DNA from: Planctomycetaceae bacterium
Lineage (GTDB): Bacteria; Planctomycetota; Planctomycetia; Planctomycetales; Planctomycetaceae
Assembly (NCBI GenBank): GCA_015485495.1
Contig: WFTL01000043.1
Span: 1-50,453 of the forward strand
Direction: 5' to 3'
DNA: 50,453 nucleotides
A program made the position numbers and the translations under genes. The notes below the pieces were generated by a model. It saw only the letters and a program-made list of their open reading frames with translations. It searched no databases and was not told the origin of the DNA. Each line of letters opens with the position of its first letter. The first letter of the stretch is position 1. Positions 27,596 to 37,210 of the stretch are shown here, in pieces.

Positions 27596-29211
27596 GGAGC
27601 AGCCTGCGGCGGTCCGTCTTCCTGGGCTGCCGCTTCGAACAGGGGGGCCGGTTCGAAATCGGTCGGCAGAACCCAGCCGGCGCGGACGGGCTGTCCGGCC
27701 CGGTATCGTTCGTAGAAATCCTTCAGATCCGGGCGCGACCAGGGGTACTGGTCGAACACCTCTCCCCGGCCGGCCATCCGCGGATCTTTCTGATCGCGCA
27801 GTTCGGTTTCCATCTGCTGTCGGAGCTGCCTCAGACGTTCCTGGTGGTCGGTGCTGCCGGCCAGATTGATGACGCAGTCCGGGTCGGACGCCAGGTGGTA
27901 CAGTTCTTCGGCCGGCCGGCGTCCGAAGCACAGATCCCAGTGCGGAGCGGATTCCGGATGGGCCCGGCGAAGGCTGAGAATCCGGGATTTGGTCGGACCG
28001 CCGTCGCAGTTGAGATATCCGGTTTCCGGATTGCCGGCCGGCCACCGATCGGGATGCCAGTTTCTCAGATACAGCCAGTCGCTGCTGAGGATGCCGCGAA
28101 TCGGGTATCCGCCGTTGTGCGGCCGGCCGGCGTCGTGCCGTTCCTTGCCCAGCAGCACATGGTCCCTCCAGGAAACGATGCGGCCGGACCGGCTGCTGAT
28201 GAACATCTCCTGCAGGCTGTGTCCGGCGGCGGGGGCCATCCCGGTCGCCTGCCATTCCAGACCGGCCGCCTCGATCAGAGTCGGGGCGATGTCTGTGAAG
28301 GACACATAATCATCCACCTGGCGGCCGCGGCCCCGAATGCCGTCCGGCCACATCATGGCCAGAGGCACGTGGCAGGATGCGTCGTACGCCTGTCCCTTGC
28401 ACCGGGGAAACGGCATGCCGTGGTCCGACGTGACGATCACCAGGGTGCTGTCGGTCAGACCGGCCCGTTCGATGACATCCAGAATGCGGCCCAGATGAGC
28501 GTCGAAGTATTCGACTTCCGCGGCATAGTCGAGCATATCCGATCGGACGATGTGGTCATCCGGCCAGAAAGCCGGCACACGATCGATATCGGCGACCGTC
28601 TTTCCCGATCGCCGGCCGGATCCGGCTTCATAGGGGCGATGCGGTTCGAACGCCCCGTACCAGAAACACCAGGGCTGTCCTTCCGGAACGGATTCCAGAA
28701 ACGCTTCGAACCCCGCCGTGTAGTCGATGGGGGACACGCCCGACAAAGGACGTTCTGTCCGACGCGGACTGAATCGTGTGCCCGTCATCTGCCGCGGATG
28801 TCCGCGGGAATCGACGGCGATTCCTGGTCCCCAGCCTTTTCCGGTGAACCCGGTGGCGTATCCGTGCTCGTTCAGAACTTCCATCCATGTTCGAAACTGC
28901 GGCGGAAACAGGCACAGATGATTGGCCGCCTGTTCGAGCTGCCAGGAATGCCGTCCGGTCAGCAGAATGGCGCGCGAAGGAGCGCATTTGGCATTGGGCG
29001 TATATGCCTGGTGAAAAAGAATCCCGCTGCGGGCGACACGGTCGAACGCCGGAGTCTCCACCCAGGGACACCCGTATGCTCCGGCGTGGCCGAACGACCA
29101 GTCATCGGCAATGGCCAGAAGGATGTTGGGCCGTGGAGGGGCGGCCGGTGCCGGCAGGCCGGACAGCACGGACGCCGTCAGAACGACCAGGGGCGAAACG
29201 ATTCGTATCAT
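27592..29211 (-). CDS. Secreted sulfatase (heparan N-sulfatase-like)
   Basis: The product is a 539-residue sulfatase. A signal peptide (about 1-25) precedes [20 protein letters not shown] with the metal aspartates. The signature [19 protein letters not shown] has C76 as the predicted formylglycine. [16 protein letters not shown] and the C-terminal [15 protein letters not shown] block follow. The overall pattern resembles N-sulfoglucosamine sulfohydrolase and related glycosaminoglycan sulfatases more than the other two sulfatases here, so a different substrate is likely. ATG 29211 gives the signal peptide. It converges on the VWA gene with a four-base overlap of stops. Confidence 0.92.
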   Translation of the reverse strand: MIRIVSPLVVLTASVLSGLPAPAAPPRPNILLAIADDWSFGHAGAYGCPWVETPAFDRVARSGILFHQAYTPNAKCAPSRAILLTGRHSWQLEQAANHLCLFPPQFRTWMEVLNEHGYATGFTGKGWGPGIAVDSRGHPRQMTGTRFSPRRTERPLSGVSPIDYTAGFEAFLESVPEGQPWCFWYGAFEPHRPYEAGSGRRSGKTVADIDRVPAFWPDDHIVRSDMLDYAAEVEYFDAHLGRILDVIERAGLTDSTLVIVTSDHGMPFPRCKGQAYDASCHVPLAMMWPDGIRGRGRQVDDYVSFTDIAPTLIEAAGLEWQATGMAPAAGHSLQEMFISSRSGRIVSWRDHVLLGKERHDAGRPHNGGYPIRGILSSDWLYLRNWHPDRWPAGNPETGYLNCDGGPTKSRILSLRRAHPESAPHWDLCFGRRPAEELYHLASDPDCVINLAGSTDHQERLRQLRQQMETELRDQKDPRMAGRGEVFDQYPWSRPDLKDFYERYRAGQPVRAGWVLPTDFEPAPLFEAAAQEDGPPQAAP

Positions 29212-29475
29212 GGCAGCCGACAGTGTTGTTGCAGGAGCGAAGTTGGTCGGGACGGTTCCGAAGAAGGGCCGCCTTCCGAAACACGGCCGTCCGCCCGTTC
29301 CGCCCATGCGGCGGCACCGTTTCAGACGGCGAAGAATGTTTCTGATCCGGATTTTGGTCTGTCTCCGGCGGAACGCCTGGGGAACAGTCGAGGACCGCGG
29401 GGGATTCCGGTAGAATACCGCATGTTCCCTGGCGGGCTCCAGGCAGTCATCCGTCTGTTTTCTCCGGCGACACCC

Positions 29476-30180
29476 ATGAAAAAGCACGGCTTCAGAAACT
29501 GGGTTTATCAGCGTATTGAAACGCAGCGCAAACTGACGTTCATGGCAGCAGTGGGAATGGCGGTGACAGGAACCGTGTTTTTCATTCTGCAGGCCGGGTT
29601 TCTGTTATTCGCGTTCCTCATGGCCGGATACAGTCTGATGACGGCCGTTCTGGTCATCGCCGGTCTGTACAGTGTCATGGGCCTGTACACGTGGTCCAGG
29701 GCCCGCACGGAACTTCAGGATGCCCGACATCGGGCTGTTTCCCACAGCACAACCGTGGAGCTGAGTATCGCGCCGCCGACGTCTCACATCTGGGCGTGGG
29801 CGTTCGGCAGCATCGACAGCGACCAGTCTCTGCTGGAATGGCTGACGAGCATCGTGATGATCGTGCCGCGTCTGTTCTGTGCGGCCTGGTATACCTGGCA
29901 GCGTCTGGACGATGTTCACTGCATCGATGAAGAATCGACTCTGGAAGTGATGAAGGTTCTGTTTCGCAGCGAACATGCCGTGCGGCCGGTCGACATTCAG
30001 GACGCCATTCAGGATGATGATCTGGTCAAAGCCATTCGCGATGTGTCGCTGCTGGACGGGGTCGTGTTTCTGACCAAGGACGAAGTCACCATTTCCATCG
30101 CGCCGCGACTCAGCGAAGACCTCGAAGCCTGGCGGAAACGCGACGTGGTGGAGGATACTCTGGACAGCGTGTCCGGCTGA
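29476..30180 (+). CDS. Hypothetical membrane protein
   Basis: The 234-residue product starts with a basic segment and two strong transmembrane helices (about 22-47 and 50-72), then a weaker one near 117-140. It ends in a charged cytoplasmic-looking domain (about 150-234) of alternating helices and strands. I do not recognise the family. ATG 29476 is used; an in-frame ATG at 29422 is possible. The frame is open for 2 kb further upstream, but that part is antisense to the sulfatase and not credible as protein. It is followed by the DUF4175-like gene 79 bases downstream. Confidence 0.75.
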   Translation: MKKHGFRNWVYQRIETQRKLTFMAAVGMAVTGTVFFILQAGFLLFAFLMAGYSLMTAVLVIAGLYSVMGLYTWSRARTELQDARHRAVSHSTTVELSIAPPTSHIWAWAFGSIDSDQSLLEWLTSIVMIVPRLFCAAWYTWQRLDDVHCIDEESTLEVMKVLFRSEHAVRPVDIQDAIQDDDLVKAIRDVSLLDGVVFLTKDEVTISIAPRLSEDLEAWRKRDVVEDTLDSVSG

Positions 30181-30259
30181 ATGGTCTGACGGGACATCCA
30201 TTGCTGCGGCAGATCGTTCCGCCTTCGCCGTGCACGGCCGCGTCAACCGGAAGGACGGT

Positions 30260-32713
30260 ATGGATCCTTCGTCCGACACAATGCATGCTGAACTGCCTGC
30301 GGAACTGCAGCAGCTGATGGAATCGGTCAGCCGGCGTCTGAAGCGCTATGTGCTGCTGTCAGGACTGCTGGGGCTGATCATTGCTGCTGTGACGGTTTTC
30401 TGGATCACCACCGGACTCGACCTGGGCTGGTTTGCATTGAGGCATCTGGAACTGCCCGTGGGGCTGCGGATATCGGTGCTGGTGCTGATGATCGTCGGCG
30501 CACTGTGGCTGCTGCTGCAAAGTGTGGTGCTGCCTTCCCTGCGGCGCATCCACGATCGTGATACGGCTGTGCTGCTGGAACGGCGATTTCCGCAGTTCGG
30601 CGACCGTCTGATCACAGCGGTCGAAGGCACTTCCGGACTGAAGGCCGACGGGCCGCTGTCCCGCGGCATGCTGAACCGAACGGTTCGGGAAGCCCGCATG
30701 CTGGCCGCGTCGGCGACTGCCGAAGCCGTGTTCGACCTGCGTCCTTTGAAGCGGCGTGTGTTCACGGCCGGTCTGCTGCTGCTGTCGCTGGGCGGTGTCA
30801 CGGTGGCATCGCCGCAGACGATTCCCCGCTGGTGGAACGCCTTTGTTCGCTGCCAGGACGTGTATCATGAACGGACAACCGATCTGCGAATCACGGCCAT
30901 TCAGCAGCCGGGCCGCCGCCGCCTGGAAATCGGCCCGTCTGTCGACCGGTGGCTGTATCGGCATCCCCGCGGGACGGATCTGGAGCTGGAACTGACCGTT
31001 CCGGACGCTCCCCGTCCGGACGGTCGGCCGTGGGTCGTGCCTCCCCGCATTCGCATCGACGTGCGGCGTGTCGACGGCACGGTCAGCCGCACCTGGCTGT
31101 CTGCGGCTGCCCCGCGCATCTTTCGGTTCGTGATGACGCGTCTTCAGGAAGATGTGGACATCGATCTTTTGGCGGGAGATCTGCGGCTGCCCCGGCCTCT
31201 GCACATCCGTGCGGTGGAACCGCCGGGATTCGACCACATCGTGGCGCACTGCGACTATCCGGCATACACCGGCTGGAACCGCCTGCGTTCGACATCGCGG
31301 ACGGTCACCGGCAGCGAGCTGGCTTTGCCGGTGGGCACCGCCTTTGAGCTGGAAGCGGTTTCCACGAAACCTCTGCAGGCGCTGCGCGTCGCCACGGACA
31401 CGTTCGAACTGACCGGCAATCAGCACTCCGCACAGAGAACCGAAGGCGGCCGCCTGTCGGAGACTGTGTTGCCGCCGGTGCTGGATGCCGATGCCGCAAC
31501 AATCCGCATTCGGTTTCGGCTGGTTCCGGACCGGCCGGCCGGTTCCGGGGACATGACAGAGTCCGATTTGGACGATTCGTCTGAGCCGGACGGGAAGGTG
31601 TCGGAGTGGGAGTCGACAGGCGGAGAGCTGGCCGTGACTCCGGGAACGATGCTGCGATTTTCTCTGCACGACCAGGACGATGTCGTTTCCACCCGTCCGG
31701 TGGTGCTGCGGATCGCCGGCATTCCCGACCGACCGCCTGTTCTGGAAGTCCGGCCGGAAGGGATCGACCGGGCCGTCACGCGGCGGGCCGTGATCCCGTT
31801 TTCCGGCCGCATTCGCGATGATTACGGGCTGAAGTCGGCCGGCTTCGAATTTCTGGTGGACGACCAGACGCAGTGGCGGCCGCGGCCGTTTTCACAGCCG
31901 GTCCCCTCGGATGCCCGGGAATTTCGTCTGGATCGTTCGGAATCCGGTGCGGGCCCGGCGGCGGAACGGTTTCAGGTGGAACCTCTGGATCTGACCGAAG
32001 GCCAGACGCTGTCTCTGGCGGTCAGCGCTGTCGACAACTGCGGAATCAATGGTCCTCAGACCGCCCGCAGCGAACCGGTCGTGTTCCGGGTTGTCAGCAG
32101 CGAAGAACTGCTCTCCATGCTGTACACCCGGGAGATCAGTCTGAGACGGCGGTTCGAACAGGTCATTCAGGAGCTCATCCAGGTGCAGAAGGATCTGGAC
32201 CTGCAGGAACAGGTGGCGCGGCGGCTGGAAACGTCGGAAACGGAATCCCGGCGGGACGATCGCATCGGACTGACGACGTCCGCCACGCGGAGTGCTGATG
32301 TTCTGAGGCGGCAGGCGAATGAACTGAAGTCCATTCTGCAGGGGTTCGACGGCATCATTCAGCAGCTCATCAACAACGCGATCCCGCCGGCCCGGCTGGC
32401 GGACACCATGCGGCAGAACATCCTGGAGCCTCTGAACAGGGTCATCGAAAGCGATCTGCCGAGGGCGGATCTGGCGATGAGTGTCTTTCGAGTGGCGGCG
32501 GCCGATCAGCGGCCGACGCGGGATCTGATCCGGACTGCCGATCAGCAGATCAGCCGCGTCATCGTTCGGCTCCGCAGCATCCTCGAAAACGTCCGCGACA
32601 TGGCGGAATTCCATGAGGTTCTCAGTGATCTGCGGGCCATGCGGGAAGAGCAGAAACGGATTCTCGAAGAAACCAGACGCATCAAACGCCGGCAGCTCAT
32701 CGATGAACTGTGA
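30260..32713 (+). CDS. DUF4175-like membrane protein with C-terminal coiled coil
   Basis: This 817-residue protein resembles the large DUF4175-type envelope proteins of planctomycetes. Two N-terminal helices (about 30-48 and 70-92) are followed by the motif RDTAVLLERRFPQFGDRLITAVEG and a third helix near 170-188. A long beta-rich extracytoplasmic region follows, and the last 200 residues are charged coiled coil. In related clusters such genes sit with MoxR and DUF58 genes, absent here. ATG 30260 has AAGGA close upstream; GTG 30230 is an alternative. Its last 37 codons occur again, identical, at 34487-34597 beyond the fic gene, so this 3' end has been duplicated. Confidence 0.8.
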   Translation: MDPSSDTMHAELPAELQQLMESVSRRLKRYVLLSGLLGLIIAAVTVFWITTGLDLGWFALRHLELPVGLRISVLVLMIVGALWLLLQSVVLPSLRRIHDRDTAVLLERRFPQFGDRLITAVEGTSGLKADGPLSRGMLNRTVREARMLAASATAEAVFDLRPLKRRVFTAGLLLLSLGGVTVASPQTIPRWWNAFVRCQDVYHERTTDLRITAIQQPGRRRLEIGPSVDRWLYRHPRGTDLELELTVPDAPRPDGRPWVVPPRIRIDVRRVDGTVSRTWLSAAAPRIFRFVMTRLQEDVDIDLLAGDLRLPRPLHIRAVEPPGFDHIVAHCDYPAYTGWNRLRSTSRTVTGSELALPVGTAFELEAVSTKPLQALRVATDTFELTGNQHSAQRTEGGRLSETVLPPVLDADAATIRIRFRLVPDRPAGSGDMTESDLDDSSEPDGKVSEWESTGGELAVTPGTMLRFSLHDQDDVVSTRPVVLRIAGIPDRPPVLEVRPEGIDRAVTRRAVIPFSGRIRDDYGLKSAGFEFLVDDQTQWRPRPFSQPVPSDAREFRLDRSESGAGPAAERFQVEPLDLTEGQTLSLAVSAVDNCGINGPQTARSEPVVFRVVSSEELLSMLYTREISLRRRFEQVIQELIQVQKDLDLQEQVARRLETSETESRRDDRIGLTTSATRSADVLRRQANELKSILQGFDGIIQQLINNAIPPARLADTMRQNILEPLNRVIESDLPRADLAMSVFRVAAADQRPTRDLIRTADQQISRVIVRLRSILENVRDMAEFHEVLSDLRAMREEQKRILEETRRIKRRQLIDEL
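32600..32711 (+). repeat. 112-bp direct repeat, copy 1 (3' end of the DUF4175-like gene)
   Basis: This stretch is identical base for base to 34487-34598. It starts at an in-frame ATG (MAEFHEVLSD...) and runs through the last sense codon plus the first base of the stop. The two copies then diverge, giving TGA here and TAA there. Together the copies bracket the fic gene and its flanks. Confidence 0.95.
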
Positions 32714-32717
32714 ATCC

Positions 32718-32806
32718 GGTTCGTCGAGGATTCGTATTGCCGGGATGCAAAACGGGGAGATGCCGGTGTGATCGGTGGTCGTTTCACGGCCATTCGATCA
32801 GCCAGA
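32718..32806. repeat. Diverged 89-bp direct repeat, copy 1
   Basis: Aligns without gaps to 34323-34411, with 14 mismatches in 89 positions (about 84% identity by hand count). The core GGTGTGATCGGTGGTCGTTT is identical in both. It lies six bases after the 112-bp repeat and before the fic stop. It may belong to a dispersed intergenic repeat family. Confidence 0.85.
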
Positions 32807-32854
32807 CCGAGCAACCGTTGTGTCAGCGGTTGACTGTGCTCGTCGCCTGGTCGC

Positions 32855-34042
32855 TCAGGATTCCCCTTCTGCGTCATCGTGGAACAGGTGGATGTAGCTC
32901 TGGTACATAAAGCGGCGGTTGCGCGCCTGGCCGGTGATTTCGGTCAGAATCCTCGCTGCCGCGAAACGCGACACCAGATCATTGGCCGACTGATACGTCG
33001 TGCCGATCAGTTGCTGCACGTCGTTGACCGAGACAATTGGATGCTCGTACAGATGCTCCAGCACGCGGTAACCGTTGGCCGCCGCGCGGCCGAGCTGGTC
33101 GGTGATGGCCTGGCGATGTGTTTCTCGCAAAGCGAGAATACGGCGTGCGGTTTCCGTCGCCTGCCCGCTGACTTCGATCACGCCGCGCAGGAAAAACGCC
33201 AGCCACTCTTCCCACGTTCCATCGTCACGCACCGACTGCAGGCGGTCGTAATACTCCTGGCGGTATCGTTTGAAGAAGTAAGACAGGTACAGCACGGGCT
33301 TTTGGAGCACGTCCTGCTGGCACAACAGGAACGTGATCAGCAGCCGGCCCACGCGGCCGTTGCCGTCGAGAAACGGGTGAATCGTCTCGAACTGAACATG
33401 AGCCAGCCCGACTTTGATCAGTAGCGGCAATTGTGAGTCGGAATTGAGGAAGCGTTCCAGGTCGGACAGAGCGGGCGCAACTTCAGAAGGTGGTGGCGGG
33501 ACGAACGTGGCTTCGTTGAGTGTGCAGCCGGACGGACCGATCCAGTTCTGGCTGGTCCGCAGATCACCCGGTGCCAGGTGCGCACCACGAACACCCTTCA
33601 GCAGCCGGGCGTGAATCTCGCGAATGAGCCGCACGGAGACGGGAAGCTCCGCGAGCCGCTGGAGCCCGTAGTTCATCGCGCGAACATAATTGACCACCTC
33701 GTCCACGTCGCGTGGCCGGTCCGGGGCGAGAATCTGAGCCTCGGCGGCCAGCACGTCCTGCAGAGAACTCTGTGTCCCTTCGATCTGGCTGGACAGAACC
33801 GCTTCTTTGCGGACGTACATGTAGACGAATAAATCGGGATGGGGGAGCGTCTGAATGGAGCCGTCCAGCCGTCCCAACGCCCGGTCAGCCTGCGACAACA
33901 GAACCTGGAGCGTTCGGTCGATCCTGACTGGCGGGTCGGGCGGCAGCGGCGCTGGGACAAATGCCCGGGGGCCCGCAGGCTGGCGGACGTATCTACCTGC
34001 CCGATAGGTAGTTGGCGCCTGTGAGGGCTCGCTTTCGTTCAT
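32855..34042 (-). CDS. Fic-family protein with inhibitory helix and winged helix
   Basis: The 395-residue protein is predicted to transfer AMP (or a related nucleotide) to target proteins. The Fic motif HPFLDGNGRVGR (222-233) is complete, including catalytic H222. SSQIEG at 84-89 matches the inhibitory [ST]xxxE[GN] helix of self-restrained, N-terminal-inhibited (class II) Fic proteins. A Fic_N-type region precedes the core, and the C-terminus (about 320-380) looks like a winged helix, which could bind DNA. ATG 34042 has GGGGGAG about ten bases upstream. No separate antitoxin gene is adjacent, consistent with in-built inhibition. The flanking repeats and palindromes mark this as an inserted, possibly horizontally acquired, single-gene cassette. 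The target is unknown. Confidence 0.93.
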   Translation of the reverse strand: MNESEPSQAPTTYRAGRYVRQPAGPRAFVPAPLPPDPPVRIDRTLQVLLSQADRALGRLDGSIQTLPHPDLFVYMYVRKEAVLSSQIEGTQSSLQDVLAAEAQILAPDRPRDVDEVVNYVRAMNYGLQRLAELPVSVRLIREIHARLLKGVRGAHLAPGDLRTSQNWIGPSGCTLNEATFVPPPPSEVAPALSDLERFLNSDSQLPLLIKVGLAHVQFETIHPFLDGNGRVGRLLITFLLCQQDVLQKPVLYLSYFFKRYRQEYYDRLQSVRDDGTWEEWLAFFLRGVIEVSGQATETARRILALRETHRQAITDQLGRAAANGYRVLEHLYEHPIVSVNDVQQLIGTTYQSANDLVSRFAAARILTEITGQARNRRFMYQSYIHLFHDDAEGES

Positions 34043-34093
34043 GAAGATCTGCTCCCCCGCCACCGCGGAAAGACGTCGCATTGATCAAGGCAG

Positions 34094-34143
34094 CCTTGAA
34101 TAAGGGGCGGCAATATTGCCGTTATTCAGGATTCACCTGAATA
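34094..34143. promoter_or_regulatory. Nested palindromes upstream of fic (operator candidate)
   Basis: Three symmetric elements overlap. CGGCAATATTGCCG (34108-34121) is a perfect 14-bp palindrome. It is framed by CCTTGAATAA (34094-34103) and its near complement TTATTCAGG (34122-34130). TATTCAGG (34123-34130) also pairs with CCTGAATA (34136-34143). The two outer structures share an arm, so only one can form at a time. The block lies 52-101 bases upstream of the fic start and could bind a regulator, possibly Fic's own winged helix. Confidence 0.6.
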
Positions 34144-34322
34144 TGCGTGGGTTCGTCGTGCCTGCTGCGTGGTGCGCTGAATTGAGTCACGCGCCTACAT
34201 CCTCCGACGATCTGATCAGGCAGCCCCTTCGACTCTTTCACGCAGCACCAGAATGTCCGCACTGATTTCGACCAGTGAGCACAACGGCTGCGGTTTATCG
34301 AAGTGGCGGGTGAAGGAAATCT

Positions 34323-34411
34323 GGTTGGTCGAAGATTCATGCCGCCGGGTTGCCAAATGGGGAGATCCTGGTGTGATCGGTGGTCGTTTCACGGGCATTC
34401 GATCATCCACA
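34323..34411. repeat. Diverged 89-bp direct repeat, copy 2
   Basis: Partner of 32718-32806 in the same orientation, about 84% identical. It lies 76 bases before the second 112-bp repeat. Confidence 0.85.
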
Positions 34412-34486
34412 CGGGCCTGTCTACGAGCATATTCTACCGGGCACCCGGGATCCATGCCCACGAACTCCGGTCGATTCGTCAGCAGG

Positions 34487-34600
34487 ATGGCGGAATTCCA
34501 TGAGGTTCTCAGTGATCTGCGGGCCATGCGGGAAGAGCAGAAACGGATTCTCGAAGAAACCAGACGCATCAAACGCCGGCAGCTCATCGATGAACTGTAA
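34487..34600 (+). pseudogene. Duplicated 3' end of the DUF4175-like gene
   Basis: An identical copy of the last 37 codons of the gene at 30260-32713 (112 bases, 34487-34598) closes with its own stop, TAA instead of TGA. It begins exactly at an ATG, so a 37-residue peptide MAEFHEVLSD...QLIDEL could in principle be made, but no ribosome site is evident. The most likely reading is a gene remnant left by insertion or duplication around fic. Confidence 0.85.
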
Positions 34601-34651
34601 TCGGTTTCGTATGGACGAATGGTCCCTGTTCCACACGCCGTGAGCGGGTGA

Positions 34652-35395
34652 TCACTGTCGGCCGTGTTCTGTGGACAGTTGTTGCAGCCGCGACACCCGC
34701 ACATGCACACCAGGCGACCAGACGACATGATCGGGAGGATCGGCGGCCGCCACGTCGATCCCGTTCGCCGCCAGCAGGGTCTGTCTGACGGACTGCAGCC
34801 GAACCGGTCGGTACGTGTACGGGGCATGGTGAACGCGGCCCGTATGGAAGGTTCCGTCGGAGAATCGCGAAAACAGCAGATAGCGTTCCAGCAGGAAATG
34901 CTCGAGTGATCCCGGAGACGCGGTGATCGGAGAATCGGCACCGCTCAGATCGACCGACAGACGGAAGGCAACATCCGGATCGTCCGGGCGGAATCCCGCA
35001 TAATCGATCTGCTCAGGGCACCGGCCGGACACGCTCAGGTCGGCGTGGATGTAGTTGAGGTGCCAGAAGCGGCGGGCCACAGCGACCGCCAGCCGCTGGC
35101 TGCAGTCGAGGCTGAAGAACCAGACTCCCGATGTTCCCGATTCATGCCGCACGTACGTGCGGACGTTGGTTTCCAGAAACCACGAGATTCCGGGAATCGG
35201 CGGACTCCACCAGGGCCTCACCGCCTTCATACGAAACGGCACCAGACCGATCCAGGCATCCCCGTTTCGCACTTCGACCGTCAGTCCGCACGGCAGGAGA
35301 CGCTGCACGGCTGCCGGGTCGGCCTTCCAGTGCAGGAACAGCAGATCGGTCCACGTCTGATAGCCTGCCGTGCGGCCGGCATTCGGTTTCGCCAT
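34652..35395 (-). CDS. DUF2071 (YqjF-type) protein
   Basis: This 247-residue protein is of the DUF2071 / YqjF family, of unknown biochemical function. Family marks are [19 protein letters not shown] at the start, [36 protein letters not shown] and a C-terminal [15 protein letters not shown] 35395 gives the usual family N-terminus; the frame is open upstream to 35737, but that part is not family-like. It is divergent from trpB. No membrane segment or signal peptide is visible. Confidence 0.9.
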   Translation of the reverse strand: MAKPNAGRTAGYQTWTDLLFLHWKADPAAVQRLLPCGLTVEVRNGDAWIGLVPFRMKAVRPWWSPPIPGISWFLETNVRTYVRHESGTSGVWFFSLDCSQRLAVAVARRFWHLNYIHADLSVSGRCPEQIDYAGFRPDDPDVAFRLSVDLSGADSPITASPGSLEHFLLERYLLFSRFSDGTFHTGRVHHAPYTYRPVRLQSVRQTLLAANGIDVAAADPPDHVVWSPGVHVRVSRLQQLSTEHGRQ

Positions 35396-35783
35396 GACGT
35401 CTTCCAGAGTTCCCGGATCAGGACACGGGTGCCCGAATCGGCTGCCCGAATGCTGCGATCGCCGGATTCCCGTTCCGGGGCCGTTCTGCCGGGCAGATTG
35501 CTTCATCCATTCTGGCGACCGTCTGTCGGAAGAGACAGACATCAGGGCGCGTCTTCCGGAAACAGAGAACGACAGGATCGATGAGCGAGGAAATCGGGGA
35601 GGCGGCGGCGCTGATGCTGGTCGGGATACGGGCCAGCCCGTGGGGACGGATGTTCGTGTTTGCTTCCGCGGGATCCGAACCATCGATTCGGATTCCGGAA
35701 ATCGGTCGATGGTTGTGTGGGCTCGGAAAAACATCATGATGGGTCTGTGTCCGACACCTTCCTGTCAGAAAGCCGTCGATTCC
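35396..35783. other. Divergent region upstream of trpB with hairpin
   Basis: 388 bases lie between the DUF2071 gene and trpB. A clean inverted repeat, ATCCGAA (35673-35679) with TTCGGAT (35687-35693) around a 7-base loop, lies about 90 bases before trpB and could be an operator or leader structure. There is no run of tryptophan codons nearby, so a classical trp attenuator is not supported. Confidence 0.5.
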
Positions 35784-37001
35784 ATGTCTTCTGCCTCCTC
35801 CGAACTCAGTGCCGTTCCGGACGAACGGGGACGCTTTGGCGAATTCGGGCGTCGCTACGTCCCCGAAACGCTCATGTATGCGCTCGATCAGCTGACGGAA
35901 GCGTGGCAGGAAGCCCGCAGCGATCCGCAGTTTCATGAACAGTACCGGACCCTGCTGCGCGACTATGTGGGCCGTCCGAATCCTCTGTATTTTGCGGAAC
36001 GCCTGACGAAAACCTGCGGCGGCGCTCAGATCTGGTTCAAGCGCGAAGATCTCAATCTGACCGGGGCTCATAAGATCAACAACACGATCGGTCAGATCCT
36101 TCTGACACTTCGAATGGGCAAAACGCGTGTCATTGCCGAAACCGGCGCCGGTCAGCATGGCGTGGCCACGGCCACCGCCTGTGCCCGCTTCGGTCTGCCG
36201 TGTGTCGTCTACATGGGCGAGGAAGATGTGCGGCGTCAGAAACTGAATGTGTTCAACATGGAAACGATGGGAGCCGAAGTGCGGCCGGTGACCACCGGTT
36301 CCCGAACTCTGCGCGATGCCATCAATGAAGCAATGCGGGAATGGATGGCATCGGTGCGCGACACGCACTACATCATCGGCAGTGTGGTGGGACCGCATCC
36401 GTTTCCGGCCATGGTGAGGGATTTTCAGTCGGTCATCGGTACGGAAACCCGGGAACAGTGTCTGGACCGGATCGGCCGTCTGCCGGACGAAATCGTGGCC
36501 TGTGTGGGCGGCGGATCGAATTCCGCCGGGATGTTCTACCCGTTCATCGATGATTCCTCAGTCGCCCTGACCGGTGTGGAAGCCGGCGGCCGCGGTTCGG
36601 CAGCGGGCGATCACGCCAGCACGCTCACCTGGGGCCGTCCTGGCGTGCTGCACGGCAGTTACAGCTACGTCCTGCAGGATGACGACGGACAGACTCAGGA
36701 CGTGCATTCGATTTCCGCCGGCCTGGATTATCCGGGAGTCGGTCCCGAACACAGCTTCTGGAAGGAATCCGGTCGGGTTACGTATACGAGTATTTCGGAT
36801 GACGAAGCGCTGCAGGCGTTTCACACGATGGCCCGCACCGAAGGCATCCTGCCGGCCATCGAATCGTCTCATGCGATCGCCTGGGCCCTGAAATCGGCCG
36901 CTGAGCGCCGTCCTGAAGATGTCGTCGTCGTCTGTCTGTCCGGCCGGGGAGACAAGGATGTCCACGAAGTGGCCAGGCTGACCGGTCGGGATCTGTCATG
37001 A
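35784..37001 (+). CDS. trpB: Tryptophan synthase beta chain
   Basis: TrpB condenses indole with serine to make tryptophan. The 405-residue protein is of normal length for the main TrpB type. The PLP lysine is K97 in [11 protein letters not shown], the phosphate-binding loop is GGGSNSAG, and the C-terminal SGRGDKD is diagnostic. ATG 35784 is chosen to match family length; the frame is open upstream. trpA is not adjacent, so the alpha chain must be encoded elsewhere. The gene overlaps slyX by four bases. Confidence 0.96.
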   Translation: MSSASSELSAVPDERGRFGEFGRRYVPETLMYALDQLTEAWQEARSDPQFHEQYRTLLRDYVGRPNPLYFAERLTKTCGGAQIWFKREDLNLTGAHKINNTIGQILLTLRMGKTRVIAETGAGQHGVATATACARFGLPCVVYMGEEDVRRQKLNVFNMETMGAEVRPVTTGSRTLRDAINEAMREWMASVRDTHYIIGSVVGPHPFPAMVRDFQSVIGTETREQCLDRIGRLPDEIVACVGGGSNSAGMFYPFIDDSSVALTGVEAGGRGSAAGDHASTLTWGRPGVLHGSYSYVLQDDDGQTQDVHSISAGLDYPGVGPEHSFWKESGRVTYTSISDDEALQAFHTMARTEGILPAIESSHAIAWALKSAAERRPEDVVVVCLSGRGDKDVHEVARLTGRDLS

Positions 37002-37210
37002 ACGAAACGGACCAGCGGCTGGAAAAACTCGAAACCGTCCTCATGCTGCTGCAGCGCGACGTGGAACAGATCCATCAGTCGCTCACGTATCACTTCGAAC
37101 AGCTGCAGGCCATGGATGCGCGCTTTCGCCGCATCGAACGCGAACTGGAACTGCTGCAGGAACCGCCCGAACAGCGCGATCCGGAACACGAACAGCCGCC
37201 TCACTACTGA
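36998..37210 (+). CDS. slyX: SlyX-family small coiled-coil protein
   Basis: The 70-residue protein is almost entirely coiled coil ([20 protein letters not shown]) with a proline-rich tail, matching the SlyX family in length, composition and the early LEKLE block. The function of SlyX is not known. It starts in the last codons of trpB (ATGA overlap), so it is translated from the trpB transcript. The link to tryptophan synthesis is probably just convenience of expression. Confidence 0.8.
   Translation: MNETDQRLEKLETVLMLLQRDVEQIHQSLTYHFEQLQAMDARFRRIERELELLQEPPEQRDPEHEQPPHY

Larger units (their letters stand above)
34043..34651. other. Repeat-rich gap upstream of fic
   Basis: About 600 bases lack an intact gene. 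They hold the palindromes at 34094-34143, the second 89-bp repeat and the second 112-bp repeat. The stretch 34144-34322 between them has no recognised feature. It has open minus-strand frames, but no product is recognisable and its base composition is more A/T-rich than the neighbouring genes. Confidence 0.6.

Noticed and set aside
25471-28255. Very long minus-strand open frame (over 900 codons) across the VWA gene and part of the sulfatase
   Set aside because: It is antisense to the VWA gene for most of its length, has no family motifs and an R/P/Q-rich composition typical of antisense frames in high-GC DNA.
27406-29475. Two-kilobase upstream extension of the membrane-protein frame at 29476
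   Set aside because: It runs antisense through the sulfatase, whose motifs are clear; only the part after 29476 looks like a protein.
34216-34941. Minus-strand open frame across the repeat region downstream of DUF2071
   Set aside because: It mixes antisense of the 112-bp repeat with part of the DUF2071 region, and no coherent protein family can be recognised; it is better explained as repeat DNA.
35730-35790. Possible trp attenuator leader peptide before trpB
   Set aside because: Only one tryptophan codon is found in the frame and no terminator/antiterminator pair is visible.
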